DNA of 64,000 bases from Anaerolineales bacterium. GTDB taxonomy: Bacteria; Chloroflexota; Anaerolineae; Anaerolineales; UBA11858. Each line of letters opens with the position of its first letter. The first letter of the stretch is position 1. The position numbers and the translations under genes were made by a program. Positions 27,387 through 36,831 of the stretch are shown piece after piece. Under the pieces are notes generated by a model, which was not told where the DNA came from, did no database searches, and was given only the letters and a program-made list of their open reading frames with translations. The stretch spans positions 124,001-188,000 of the forward strand of contig JANQED010000115.1 of the NCBI GenBank assembly GCA_028278545.1. Reading direction: 5' to 3'.

Positions 27387-28016
27387 GTGAACTTTCAGAC
27401 TAAACAATTTTGTGGTCCAAATATGATGGGGCGGATCGTTTTACTTGGGGTAGAAGATGTTCTTGGTCGTAACGGGCTGGAGAAGGTCCTGAATCTGGCA
27501 GATTTGTCTGAGGTTGTTGGAAGTTTGCCGGAAGCAAGCTTTGATCGCCAATTCGGTTTTGATCGTTTAAGCCGTATCATGTTATGCATTGAAAGGTACT
27601 TTGGCCCCCGTGCTGGTCGTGGGATAGCACTGAGGTTGGGGAGAGCTTGTTTCAAACGTGCCTTGCGCGCATATGGCCCAAGATTAGGGGTCAACGATAT
27701 GTCTTTTCGATTGTTGCCTCTATCCACAAAGTTGAACAAAAGCTCTGAGGTTTTTGCCAACATGGTCAATAAACATACCGACCAGGAAATATATCTTGAA
27801 GAAGGTGATGACAAAATCTGGTGGCATATTGAGCATTGCCCAATTTGTTGGCAGCGCAAAACGGAGTCTCCCGCCTGCCACCTGGCTGTAGGGTTTCTTC
27901 AAGAAGCACTTTATTGGGTTAGTGGTGGAAAAAGCTTTCGAGTTGAAGAAACTGCCTGTATTGCTCAGGGGAACCCCGTATGTACAATTGAGATCAACAA
28001 AGTGCCCTTGGGCTGA
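27387..28016 (+). CDS. V4R domain protein, copy 2
   Basis: A 209-residue paralogue of the V4R protein at 23449, with the same helical N-terminus (GLEKVLNLADLSEVVGSLP) and cysteine pattern EHCPICWQR, PACHLAVGFL and ETACIAQGNPVCTIEI. Start GTG 27387 (Met alternatives at 27423 and 27426). As with copy 1, the next gene downstream is a receiver with a GGDEF-like domain, here after a 406-base gap. Confidence 0.82.
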   Translation: MNFQTKQFCGPNMMGRIVLLGVEDVLGRNGLEKVLNLADLSEVVGSLPEASFDRQFGFDRLSRIMLCIERYFGPRAGRGIALRLGRACFKRALRAYGPRLGVNDMSFRLLPLSTKLNKSSEVFANMVNKHTDQEIYLEEGDDKIWWHIEHCPICWQRKTESPACHLAVGFLQEALYWVSGGKSFRVEETACIAQGNPVCTIEINKVPLG

Positions 28017-28422
28017 TTTGTGCAAAAGTCATTATCAGATGTGGGGCGGAAAGCCCATTTTGGGGTTTATACTTACTGGCAAAATAAACTTCCTTCGTGT
28101 ATTTCCTACCCCAATATTTACCTGAAGCCCATGGGACTACCTTTGCTGCCACTGGCAAACAGATTAGAGTTGATTGCATGGCTCTTGACAGCCGAGCATA
28201 TGTTAGAATTGCCTGAAAAGATGGCGTACAACGAATTTGTTCAAGTTGCTCGTCTGCCTGGGCGTTGGACGCAAAGATGCTGAGCCTGGGAGCCTCTGCA
28301 CCCATAGTTGGGGAAGGTGGAATAGTGATAACAAAACCCGTAGATGTGCCCGTGACAACCGATGGTGCAAATATGATCTCAGCAGTGTTATCTCTATCCC
28401 CGGTGTTCTTCGTGAGTATCCG
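28017..28422 (+). other. Intergenic region without a supported gene
   Basis: About 400 bases between V4R copy 2 and its response regulator. A TTGACA (28185-28190) is followed by TAGAAT only 13 bases later, too close for a normal promoter. The ORF-track frames here (28020-28283 and the 5' extension of 28237) have no family resemblance or ribosome site. The upstream regulatory region of the downstream signalling genes is the likely content. Confidence 0.5.
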
Positions 28423-29310
28423 ATGAGCAAACACCGCTTGCTAATCGTCGAAGACGATTCGGACACCTCTAATATGCTCCGCGTCTATTTTGCAGGTCAA
28501 GGCTATCAGGTACTTGTGGCCTCTCGTGGATCCGTAGCCTTGGAGAAGACCCGGCAAAACTTACCTCATCTGATTATCTTGGATATCATGCTCCCAGACA
28601 TCGATGGTTATGAAGTCTGTCGGAAGCTTCGGATGAACACGCGTACTGGTCATATCCCTGTGATTTTCCTGACTCAGAAAAATGAGCGGGGCGACCGTTT
28701 GCAAGCTTTAGAGTTGGGTGCAGACGATTACATTACCAAGCCTTTTGACATCGAAGAACTAAAGCTCAGGGTGCAAAACGTCATCGCGCGTGCCGAGCGT
28801 GAACGCCTCACTGATCTGCGTACCGGGTTGCCATCGGGGCACTTGATCGAAGATCACCTCCGACGCATCATGCACAGCGATGACTGGGCATTAATGGATA
28901 TTCGTATCAATCACTACCAGTCGTTTAAAGAAAAGTATGGTTTTGTGGCGGCGGATGATGTGCTGCGACTTACAGCCGCGCTTCTCAATGAGGTTATAGA
29001 TGAACGGGGCACCCCAGACGACTTCATCGGCCACGCAGGTGGCGATAATTTTATCGTTATCTCCACCAAAGAGAGCGTCTTGGAAATACGGGATGAGGTC
29101 AAAGCCCGCTTCGGTGAAGAGATACTTGTGCACTATAGCAGCATAGACCGCGAACAAGGCTATATGGCGATGATGAATGATTCTGGTGAGCATGAAAATG
29201 TTCCTCTGATGAATTCGGCTATTGGGGTGATTTCTGCTACTGATTACCAATTTGCGGATATCAGGGAGATTACGGAAAGGGCTGTAGAAGCACGCCGTTT
29301 AAGTAGCTAA
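28423..29310 (+). CDS. Response regulator with GGDEF-like output domain, copy 2
   Basis: A 295-residue paralogue of the regulator at 24101. Receiver: LLIVEDDSDTSNML, Asp in LIILDIMLPDIDGYE, Lys in YITKPFD. Output domain keeps a near-signature GGDNF (AGGDNFIVIST) where copy 1 has lost it, so weak or no diguanylate cyclase activity is expected and activity cannot be excluded. ATG 28423 gives MSKHRLLIVEDD; the 62-residue extension in the ORF track is not protein-like. Confidence 0.85.
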   Translation: MSKHRLLIVEDDSDTSNMLRVYFAGQGYQVLVASRGSVALEKTRQNLPHLIILDIMLPDIDGYEVCRKLRMNTRTGHIPVIFLTQKNERGDRLQALELGADDYITKPFDIEELKLRVQNVIARAERERLTDLRTGLPSGHLIEDHLRRIMHSDDWALMDIRINHYQSFKEKYGFVAADDVLRLTAALLNEVIDERGTPDDFIGHAGGDNFIVISTKESVLEIRDEVKARFGEEILVHYSSIDREQGYMAMMNDSGEHENVPLMNSAIGVISATDYQFADIREITERAVEARRLSS

Positions 29311-29350
29311 TCACCTGGTTCTCTCTCCGCACGTGAGAGTTCTGGATTTT

Positions 29351-31642
29351 ATGTTTGATCTGGGTACTATTCCCCTCGGAGTTGCGCTGTTTCTAGCTGG
29401 GCTAGTGCTTTTCGCACTGATCCTCTTTCTGCGGCGCGTGATTCCGCCTGGTGAGTCGAACCGCCGTTCTCAACGATTGGCACAGATTAACCGTTTTTTG
29501 GATCAGATTGGCAGTACGTTGGATTTGGATCATCTTCTTGAAGTAACCAGCCAGGAAATTGCCGAGGCCCTCTCGTGCCGGCTCGTTTCAATGATGCTTT
29601 ATCGAGATGCGCAGCTCATGCTCCTTCACCAAGAGCCGAAACAAGGAAGAGATTTGTCTTGGCCTCTCCCGGACGCGCCATTATTCGAGCGGCTTCATCA
29701 ATCTCCGGGCATATTCAGCACTATGGATGTGTCGGCGGAAGATTCGTTAACAACATTGCAGGGGTTTTTTGAAGAGAGCAATACTCAAACTTTGTTAGTG
29801 CTTCCCATCGTGACTGGAAAAGATGTGCATGGTTTTGTTTTTGCGCATTCAGAGCAGGCTCGTCGTTTCTCGGTTGATGAGATTGAACTAGCGCGCATCC
29901 TTACCAATCTGGCGGCGGTGGCGCTTCAAAGCGCACCATTGTTGGCATATCCCTCCCAATTGACGGAAGATTTGGAGCAACGTGTCGAAGAGAGGGCAGA
30001 ACAATTAGAGCAAGAGTCCCAGAGAGCTCGGGCGTTGCTGCGCATCATGCGCGAGCTTTCCTCCAGCCTGGATTTAGATCACGTTCTTAACCGGACGCTC
30101 CAATTGTTGAATGATCTAACCGATTCTGAACAAAGCACGATTCTGCTTATTCGGCCTGGAGAAGACACATTCTATTATCGAGCATCTTTAGGATATATTG
30201 ACCCGCCTCCCGTGGGAGGTCGGGCGACGGAATTGGATATTTATGATGGCCTCGCGGGTTGGATTGTGATCCATCGCGAAGGAGTTTTGGTCGAGGATTT
30301 GCAGGAGGACAGTCGCTGGCTTCACCTGGGGGAAGGCCTAACGGATCACCGCAGCGCTATGGGAGTTCCATTGCTCGTTGGGGCAGAATTACTTGGAGTG
30401 ATGCTCTTATTCCATCGCCAGCCATCGCGTTTTAAACCGGATCAAATAGAAATGGTTCAAGCGGCTGCGAACCAAATTGCTGTTTCTATTAATAATGCTG
30501 AATTGTTCAGCTTAATCCGGGAACAAGCTGAACGTTTGGGCAGTATGTTGCGGACTCAGCAAGTCGAAACCAGCCGGTCTAGGGCGATTCTGGAGGCCGT
30601 CGCCGATGGCGTTCTTGTCACCGATGCGGATAGCAGAATTACGCTCTTCAATGATTCGGCTCAGCGCATCCTTGGCTTAAAACGAGAGCAAGTTGTTGGC
30701 GAATCCTTGGAAAGTTTCGCTGGCCTTTTTGGTGGTGCTACGCAGACCTGGATGAACACGATTGCCGATTGGTCTTTTTCTTCTACAGCGCATGATAAAG
30801 GCAGCACGTACGCCGAGCAGATTACGTTGGACGATGGTCGCTTTGTTGCCATTCATCTTGCCCCCGTTCACTTGAATGAGGAATTTTTGGGCACGGTTTC
30901 AATCTTCCGTGATATTACCCACCAGGTCGAAGTGGATCGTCTAAAAACTGAGTTTGTGGCTACTGTGAGTCATGAGTTGCGAACTCCTATGACGTCCATT
31001 AAAGGATACGTAGAGATTCTTTTGATGGGCGCCGCGGGAGAGCTATCTGAGCAGCAATCTCAATTTCTGGATGTGGTTCTGAGCAATACAGAACGCCTGA
31101 ATGTGTTGGTGAATGATCTTTTAGATGTGTCTCGAATAGATGCTGGGAAATATGATCTGTCTATGCAGCCTCTTCGCTTGCAAGAATTGGCTGAAGCTGT
31201 GGTGGATGAACAAATGTATCAAGCAGGGACTGAGGAGAAATCGCTTACAATCATCTATGATATCCCTTCAGATTTGCCGAGAGTTCGTGGAGATGAGGCG
31301 CGTGTACGCCAGATTTTGGCCAATCTTGTCAACAATGCCTACCACTACACGCCGGCAGATGGGAATGTTTCAATCCGCGCGAGATTGCACGGAGACGAAG
31401 TTCAAGTTGATGTTATCGATGATGGCATTGGTATCACCCAAGAAGAGCAAGAACGCGTGTTTGAACGTTTCTACCGTGGAGAAGATCCCATGGTGTTAGC
31501 TACTGCGGGCACTGGCTTGGGACTGTCGATTGTCCAACAGTTAGTTGACCTGCACGGCGGTCGAATCTGGGTAGAGAGTAATGGCGTTCCTGGAGAAGGA
31601 AGTACCTTCTCCTTCACGCTGCCGGTTTTCATTGATGACTGA
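29351..31642 (+). CDS. Membrane-anchored sensor histidine kinase (TM-GAF-GAF-PAS-HisKA-HATPase)
   Basis: About 763 residues. One N-terminal membrane helix (IPLGVALFLAGLVLFALILF), a GAF domain (about 45-195), a coiled coil (EERAEQLEQESQRARALLR), a second GAF (about 245-385), PAS (about 410-520), and the kinase core with H-box FVATVSHELRTPMTS (His near 540), N-box ILANLVNNAYHY, and GTGLGLSIV. ATG 29351 is preferred over the GTG at 29333, although neither ribosome site is strong. It is followed by a single-domain receiver, its probable partner, and likely feeds the whole cluster. Confidence 0.9.
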   Translation: MFDLGTIPLGVALFLAGLVLFALILFLRRVIPPGESNRRSQRLAQINRFLDQIGSTLDLDHLLEVTSQEIAEALSCRLVSMMLYRDAQLMLLHQEPKQGRDLSWPLPDAPLFERLHQSPGIFSTMDVSAEDSLTTLQGFFEESNTQTLLVLPIVTGKDVHGFVFAHSEQARRFSVDEIELARILTNLAAVALQSAPLLAYPSQLTEDLEQRVEERAEQLEQESQRARALLRIMRELSSSLDLDHVLNRTLQLLNDLTDSEQSTILLIRPGEDTFYYRASLGYIDPPPVGGRATELDIYDGLAGWIVIHREGVLVEDLQEDSRWLHLGEGLTDHRSAMGVPLLVGAELLGVMLLFHRQPSRFKPDQIEMVQAAANQIAVSINNAELFSLIREQAERLGSMLRTQQVETSRSRAILEAVADGVLVTDADSRITLFNDSAQRILGLKREQVVGESLESFAGLFGGATQTWMNTIADWSFSSTAHDKGSTYAEQITLDDGRFVAIHLAPVHLNEEFLGTVSIFRDITHQVEVDRLKTEFVATVSHELRTPMTSIKGYVEILLMGAAGELSEQQSQFLDVVLSNTERLNVLVNDLLDVSRIDAGKYDLSMQPLRLQELAEAVVDEQMYQAGTEEKSLTIIYDIPSDLPRVRGDEARVRQILANLVNNAYHYTPADGNVSIRARLHGDEVQVDVIDDGIGITQEEQERVFERFYRGEDPMVLATAGTGLGLSIVQQLVDLHGGRIWVESNGVPGEGSTFSFTLPVFIDD

Positions 31643-31707
31643 TTCAACGATTTCACATCCCCAATTTCAGCACTTTTTGATTGGACATTGTCTAGATAGA
31701 GGTGACT

Positions 31708-32091
31708 ATGGCAAAGATTTTGATCGCAGAGGATGAATTTGATATCCGGAATCTAATCACGTTCACATTGCGCTTCGCTGGGCACGAAATCATTGCGACA
31801 AGTAATGGCGCCGAAGCAGTGGAAAAAACAATGCAAATGGCCGTTGAAGGTGAGTTGCCCGAATTGATCTTGCTGGACGTTCGTATGCCGCGCATGACTG
31901 GTTACGAGGCTTGCAAGCGCATTAAAGCTGATGAGAGGCTTGAACATATCCCAATAGCGTTCTTATCTGCAAAGGGGCAGGAGTCTGAAGTGAGAGAAGG
32001 GTTTGAGGCTGGCGCAGTCGATTATATTGTCAAACCTTTTGCACCGGATCAACTGACGAGCAAAATTGAAGAAATACTGAAGCAGACCTAG
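31708..32091 (+). CDS. Single-domain response regulator (receiver only)
   Basis: A 127-residue CheY-like receiver: AEDEFDIRN acidic pocket, phosphoacceptor Asp in LILLDVRMPRMTGYE, Thr/Ser in FLSAKG and Lys in YIVKPFAPDQ. No output domain, so it acts through protein contacts. ATG 31708 has AGAGGTG just upstream. The gene sits 65 bases after the histidine kinase and is the last member of the signalling cluster. Confidence 0.9.
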   Translation: MAKILIAEDEFDIRNLITFTLRFAGHEIIATSNGAEAVEKTMQMAVEGELPELILLDVRMPRMTGYEACKRIKADERLEHIPIAFLSAKGQESEVREGFEAGAVDYIVKPFAPDQLTSKIEEILKQT

Positions 32092-32170
32092 GTTGAGGAT
32101 TGTTTTCTTTTCGATAAGAAGAATAGGGACGGAGAATTAGATGAGATTATAGGTATCAAGGAGATGCATC

Positions 32171-32965
32171 ATGCAGCAATATTTGGATTTAGTGAGTCAT
32201 ATTCTAGAGAACGGAGCGCTTAAATCAGATCGCACGGGGACTGGGACCCGATCAATCTTTGGCTATCAAATGCGTTTCGATCTCAGTAAGGGTTTTCCTT
32301 TGCTGACTACCAAAAAGCTGCATATCAAGTCTATTCTTTATGAGCTTCTGTGGTTCCTTAGGGGGGATACGAATATAGATTATCTTCAAGAACACGGTGT
32401 GCGGATTTGGAATGAATGGGCCGATGAGAATGGCGACCTCGGGCCGGTTTACGGCGCTCAATGGCGATCTTGGTCAACAGTGGATGGTAGGATCATCGAT
32501 CAGATTTCCGAGTTGGTTCAAGATATCAGGGAGGATTCTAGTTCCCGCAGGTTGATCGTTAGTGCCTGGAATGTGGGCGAGATCGAGAAGATGGCTTTGC
32601 CGCCATGTCACGTGCTTTTTCAGTTCTATGTCGTTGATGGGAAGCTCTCTTGTCAGCTCTATCAGCGTTCGGCAGATGTGTTCCTGGGCGTGCCGTTTAA
32701 TATTGCTTCTTATGCTTTACTGACGTTAATGGTTGCTCAGGTTTGTAGGCTGCAGCCGGGTGATTTCGTGCACACTTTTGGTGACGCGCATTTGTACAAT
32801 AATCACATCGAGCAGGCTCGACTCCAATTGACAAGGTCGCCTTACCCCTTGCCCAGGCTGCACATTAATCCCCAGGTACAGGATATTTTTGCTCTTGAGT
32901 ATGATGATTTTGAACTGCTTGATTATCAAGCGCATCCCCATATCAAGGCGCAGGTTTCAATTTAG
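32171..32965 (+). CDS. thyA: Thymidylate synthase ThyA
   Basis: Converts dUMP to dTMP with methylenetetrahydrofolate. At 264 residues it has the standard ThyA length; the catalytic cysteine is in [12 protein letters not shown], the folate/dUMP sites in [13 protein letters not shown] and [24 protein letters not shown] lies 7 bases before the ATG. It is followed after 11 bases by the dihydrofolate reductase gene, which recycles the dihydrofolate produced. Confidence 0.97.
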   Translation: MQQYLDLVSHILENGALKSDRTGTGTRSIFGYQMRFDLSKGFPLLTTKKLHIKSILYELLWFLRGDTNIDYLQEHGVRIWNEWADENGDLGPVYGAQWRSWSTVDGRIIDQISELVQDIREDSSSRRLIVSAWNVGEIEKMALPPCHVLFQFYVVDGKLSCQLYQRSADVFLGVPFNIASYALLTLMVAQVCRLQPGDFVHTFGDAHLYNNHIEQARLQLTRSPYPLPRLHINPQVQDIFALEYDDFELLDYQAHPHIKAQVSI

Positions 32966-32976
32966 CGGATGGCTTT

Positions 32977-33477
32977 GTGTTGATTTCGATTATCGTAGCT
33001 ATGGACGAGAACCGGGGGATTGGTTTCGAAAACCGCCTCCCCTGGCATTTGTCCGATGACATGAGACGGTTTAAACAACTTACGATGGGCCATCATCTCA
33101 TCGTGGGGCGGAAAACCTTTCAGAGTATTGGCCGCGCCCTGCCTGGGCGGCACATGATCGTCCTGACAAGAAGCGCTGATTCTCAATATGAGGGTATTGA
33201 TGTTGTCCCGTCATTGGATGCGGCTATAAATTTGGCAGAAAGCCGAGGGGAGGAGGAAGTTTTTATCGGTGGCGGATCGGAGATATATCGGTTGGCCTTG
33301 CCAATTACCGATCGCATTTATCTGACTCGTGTTCACGCGCAGACGCAGGCAGATGTGTTCTTTCCTGATTTTGATATTAGCGAATGGGTCGCTATCTCCA
33401 GCGAAGAGTTTGATGCTGACGAAAAAAACCAATATCCTACCACCTACAAAGTATTGGAGAAGCGTTCACCCAGGTGA
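32977..33477 (+). CDS. folA: Dihydrofolate reductase FolA
   Basis: NADPH-dependent reductase of 166 residues. N-terminal ISIIVAMDENRGIGFENRLPWHLSDD (substrate pocket, catalytic acid in the D-M-R-R-F segment), GRKTFQSIG and the EVFIGGGSEIY motif. The start is GTG (32977) or the next codon TTG; there is no ATG in position. It forms a bicistronic unit with thyA. Confidence 0.95.
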   Translation: MLISIIVAMDENRGIGFENRLPWHLSDDMRRFKQLTMGHHLIVGRKTFQSIGRALPGRHMIVLTRSADSQYEGIDVVPSLDAAINLAESRGEEEVFIGGGSEIYRLALPITDRIYLTRVHAQTQADVFFPDFDISEWVAISSEEFDADEKNQYPTTYKVLEKRSPR

Positions 33478-33537
33478 ATCAAAATAGAGGCGATTCCCTT
33501 GCCAGGGCCGAAAACTACGGGCGCTGGGTAATGGTTC

Positions 33538-33566
33538 TTGACGCTGTATAGTGCGTGTGATAAACT
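33538..33566 (+). promoter_or_regulatory. Promoter of tRNA-Asp
   Basis: TTGACG (33538-33543), 17 bases, TAAACT (33561-33566), placing the start 6-8 bases before the tRNA 5' end. Confidence 0.7.
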
Positions 33567-33577
33567 AACGTTCGCTT

Positions 33578-33650
33578 GGTCCCGTAGTGTAGCGGTTAAC
33601 ATGCCGGCCTGTCAAGCCGGAGATCGCGGGTTCGAATCCCGTCGGGACCG
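33578..33650 (+). tRNA. tRNA-Asp (GTC)
   Basis: A 73-base cloverleaf. Acceptor GGTCCCG pairs with CGGGACC (33643-33649), discriminator G. Anticodon stem CCGGC/GCCGG around loop CTGTCAA, anticodon GTC at 33611-33613. T arm GCGGG-TTCGAAT-CCCGT. CCA is not encoded. A promoter precedes it. Confidence 0.96.
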
Positions 33651-34212
33651 CCTTTCATAAGCTTTTGCCCCTTCTGCTGAAGGTTGTCATCAATCTGGGG
33701 GTGGATAGTTGCAGCAGACACTCCCGAAGAGTTTTTCTCATCTAATCTTTACCTTCAGATCCAGGTCACCATCGCAGCTACGTCAATCCTTATAGAGCCT
33801 CGGCTTACCTGGGCAAAAAAGGCCAGCTGTTGCGTCTAGTTTAGCGTATCAAGCAGTGATTTGGCTTTCAAAATGAAGTCGGTGTCTTTTTGATCCGCCA
33901 AGATTTCTAGTGTTTTAGTTGTTTCAGCTTTGACGTCTCCAGTTTGCAGGGTTATTACGTTAGTAGTTTAAGCAATAGAGTGCAGCAATTATCCGATTTG
34001 GGAATGGATGGAAGAAATCTTTCTAAAAACGGGATATTAACATATAGAGCGCTGCTTGAACCTCTGGCGTATGGGGACTGGCGGCTCAAGGATGGGAAAT
34101 TTGGAAAGATGGGTAACGTTGGAACTATTTCCATAAAGGGGTAGGTGTTTTGCCTGTAAGCGCAGCCACACACCTATCCGTTGCACCTTAACAACTGCAT
34201 ATCCCGAAGAAT
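33651..34212 (+). other. Intergenic region after tRNA-Asp
   Basis: About 560 bases with no convincing gene. Two overlapping ORF-track frames on opposite strands (33944-34144 and 33955-34173) lack family features. A minus-strand frame ending at 33836 reads like the tail of a lost protein (see separate entry). Confidence 0.5.
33836..33960 (-). pseudogene. Possible 3' remnant of a protein gene
   Basis: Reading minus from about 33960 to a TAG at 33838-33836 gives about 40 residues of normal composition ending ADQKDTDFILKAKSLLDTLN. The frame is closed by a TAA upstream and has no start codon or ribosome site. The tRNA-Asp gene lies near, a common insertion and decay site. No family can be named. 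Confidence 0.2.
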
Positions 34213-36723
34213 TTAATCTTTTTGATTCAAATCATTGGGTGCCCAATTTATGAGTACCCTGGTTCCTCGACCTGGGGCCGAGTCAAACCTCAATTCCGCT
34301 CCGATTAACGCCGCTCGCTCGAACATCCCAGCAATGCCATAGTGCTTGTCTGCCAATAGCAAGTTGAAATCCAGTTGATTCGGATTGGAGAAGCCAATTC
34401 CATCATCTTCTACGCGGAGTTGCACTCCTTCAGGGGTGCAGCGACCTTCAATGTGGATGGAGCTGGCCTGGGCATGTCGTAGGGCATTTTCGCATGCTTG
34501 TTGAACGATACGGTAAAGGTGTGCTTCGACCATTGAATCGGGTCGGGCGCCTGATGATGTTATATCTGTCTGTATACTCAAAGCATGTTCAGTTCGTGCC
34601 GAGAGTTCATCGGCTAACTCTTCCAGCGCAGGAGCTAACCCATAATTGAGCATGGCTGGTCGCAGCCCGCTAATCATCTGCCGCAGACGAGCAGTGATGC
34701 TTTGGAAGCCTTCCTCGAAGGTCGGCGCAGCTTCTTCCTGATCTGTTTTTAAAGATAAAACAGCCAATTGGTTGAGTACATCGTCATGCAAATCTCGTGC
34801 CAGGTTGGCGCGTTCTTGTTCGTGCCGTTCGACGTTAGCCTGATGGAGCGCGCGCAGGCGTTCGGACTGCTCGATGTTGACCAGGGCGATGGCGGTTTGG
34901 TTCGCTAAGGTTTCTAATAGCGAAATCTCTGGTTGAGCGTAAAAGTCATCGGGATCTCGCCGGCCAAACAGCCACAATCCAATCGTTTTACTGCTAACCT
35001 GAAGGGGCAGGATCAATCGAATCCATGAGTAAGTTTCTGGAATTTTAGTTGTCGATTCGGGATTTCTTCCAGCCTGTGATAGCAAGGCAGAGATGTCAGT
35101 TTCGTTCGGAATCTGTGCGTCCATTACTCCCAGAGTAGTAAACTGCTTCATGCCGCCTGCATCTATTTGCAGCAGAGCCGATTGACGTACCAAAAGGCTG
35201 GGGAGGAGTTCTTCTCGTAACAATCGCACAAGACTCTTGTGATCCAGGCTGGTTGTGATTCGATCCCAATAGGATTTCAAGAGTTCTTCCGGGGGAAGCT
35301 GGATTCCCAAGATACGTTGATCTATAAAGCGTTGGAAAGGGGCAAATCCGATAGCCGTGATCATACTGGCCAATAACGCGGCTCCGATTCCAATGATTGC
35401 AGTCTCTCCAGGGAAATCAAGCAGGCTATCTGAGATAATGATTCCCACAGAAAGGATCAGTCCTACAAAAACGGCAAAAAGATAAAGGGATAGTAGACGG
35501 TTGGCACGAATCTCGATTTCTCCGGTACGAGGGCTGAGAGAAACCGTTTCCCCAGTCAAGGCCGGCAGTGCCAGAAATGGGGAGAAACCGGTGATTGCAC
35601 TGATGGCTGCAATCAGTGAGACGATTATCCCTGTCGCAAGTGTGGACTCACTCAAATTTCCTCTGAAATTTGCCAAAGTTAGAAGTGCAACAGTGATGCT
35701 TCCGCCAATGATAACGGCCAGATACATTCTTGTCAGTCGTTTTACACGTTGATCAATTTGCTGGAATTGTCGACGGTAGGCTACAAAGAAATAGGCCCCA
35801 GGAAGAGCAGGAAAAGCTAGAAAGGCGCCTCCTTGAATGAATGCTGGCGGTGTTCGGCCAGATAGGGTAGCAACGCTGATTCCTAAAGGAGGTATCAAGA
35901 CAAACGTTGCCACGAGAGCAAGTAGCCCAATATCTCGGCGGAGATCTTTTTTCAAGACGATATGGAATATAAGGAGAACGATGCTACCAATTATGGAAAG
36001 CAGAATACCCCCATAATAAGTAGATATTGGGAGAACCAAGAACCATTCTAAGAGCGCCAAAGTGATCCCAGCTAGATATACTATTCTCCAAACAACAGGA
36101 GGCATTCGCCCTAAAGGCTGGGGAAATATCCAGTGGAGATGAAGGTAGACTGGCAGGCAAAGCCACACTGTTGATCGAAGCACAATGGCGCTCTGCCAGA
36201 TGTGCCAATGAGATGGACCGCTACCAGCAGCCAGCCAAATGGAAGTGAGGTAATTGAAAGAGATCAACAAAATCCATTTTGTATCTTTGGGGCGGATGAA
36301 AAGCAACGTCGCAGTTCCAGCCATCCAGAATACGTAGGGTAGCCACCAAATCCCGTTGATGCGTTGTAATACTTGATTTTGATCAGGACCTGGGTGAACC
36401 CAGTCAATGGTTACTTGCTTTCCACTCCGTTCAACTATTAAGGCAACGCTTTGCCCAGCTTCTGTATCATCAAAAAGCGTTTGGCGCAAATCCTTGTTGA
36501 ACTCGTCTATAAAAGTTGACCCAACCTTGATTAAACGATCACCTGTCTGTAGTGAATCATGATGAGGCCTAACGTAAATCTCGTATACTATCCCATTCGT
36601 AAATTCAAATCCAATGTAAGGGGTTTGAAAAAACTTGGCGTATGAAAATACAGCTAGCAGGAGCAATATGAGCCAGGGAAATACTTTCTCAATAATTGCT
36701 TGACGGAATGTCGCTTGTTTCAA
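34213..36723 (-). CDS. ComP-like membrane sensor histidine kinase
   Basis: An 836-residue kinase. Order: one membrane helix (about 14-30), a PDZ-like extracytoplasmic domain (about 40-115; TGDRLIKVGSTFIDEF), about ten membrane helices (120-450), a GAF-type domain (about 480-620), HisKA_3 with LARDLHDDVLNQLA (His646), and HATPase (VEDDGIGF, RGTRVLI). Polytopic sensor plus HisKA_3 is the layout of the pheromone kinase ComP. The start is TTG, supported by AGGAG 6 bases upstream. It diverges from a small Trp-tailed peptide gene and a prenyl-synthase gene, with a LuxR-type regulator beyond, so its likely ligand is the modified peptide; this is inference. Confidence 0.85.
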   Translation of the reverse strand: MKQATFRQAIIEKVFPWLILLLLAVFSYAKFFQTPYIGFEFTNGIVYEIYVRPHHDSLQTGDRLIKVGSTFIDEFNKDLRQTLFDDTEAGQSVALIVERSGKQVTIDWVHPGPDQNQVLQRINGIWWLPYVFWMAGTATLLFIRPKDTKWILLISFNYLTSIWLAAGSGPSHWHIWQSAIVLRSTVWLCLPVYLHLHWIFPQPLGRMPPVVWRIVYLAGITLALLEWFLVLPISTYYGGILLSIIGSIVLLIFHIVLKKDLRRDIGLLALVATFVLIPPLGISVATLSGRTPPAFIQGGAFLAFPALPGAYFFVAYRRQFQQIDQRVKRLTRMYLAVIIGGSITVALLTLANFRGNLSESTLATGIIVSLIAAISAITGFSPFLALPALTGETVSLSPRTGEIEIRANRLLSLYLFAVFVGLILSVGIIISDSLLDFPGETAIIGIGAALLASMITAIGFAPFQRFIDQRILGIQLPPEELLKSYWDRITTSLDHKSLVRLLREELLPSLLVRQSALLQIDAGGMKQFTTLGVMDAQIPNETDISALLSQAGRNPESTTKIPETYSWIRLILPLQVSSKTIGLWLFGRRDPDDFYAQPEISLLETLANQTAIALVNIEQSERLRALHQANVERHEQERANLARDLHDDVLNQLAVLSLKTDQEEAAPTFEEGFQSITARLRQMISGLRPAMLNYGLAPALEELADELSARTEHALSIQTDITSSGARPDSMVEAHLYRIVQQACENALRHAQASSIHIEGRCTPEGVQLRVEDDGIGFSNPNQLDFNLLLADKHYGIAGMFERAALIGAELRFDSAPGRGTRVLINWAPNDLNQKD

Positions 36724-36831
36724 TTCCTACTCCTGGAGAGATAGCTATTGGAAGGAGGTGGTTCAATTATAGCCTACAATATTTCATGCCTATTACCCGA
36801 TAACCAATTCTTATTACTAAAGGAGAATACA
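36724..36831. promoter_or_regulatory. Divergent promoter region of comP-like and comX-like genes
   Basis: The 108-base gap carries a minus-strand TATAAT (revcomp 36766-36771) for the kinase and a plus-strand TACAAT (36775-36780) for the peptide. Neither has a good -35, which suggests activator dependence. An imperfect dyad ATTG-N13-CAAT (36747-36767) lies between them and is a candidate operator. Confidence 0.4.

Noticed and set aside
28185-28209. TTGACA with TAGAAT as promoter of response regulator copy 2
   Set aside because: Spacer of 13 bases is too short for a normal sigma-70 promoter.
28020-28283. 87-residue ORF before response regulator copy 2
   Set aside because: Composition unlike neighbours, no start signals; probably regulatory DNA.
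33944-34173. ORFs 33944-34144 (+) and 33955-34173 (-)
   Set aside because: Overlapping, short, no ribosome site or family resemblance.
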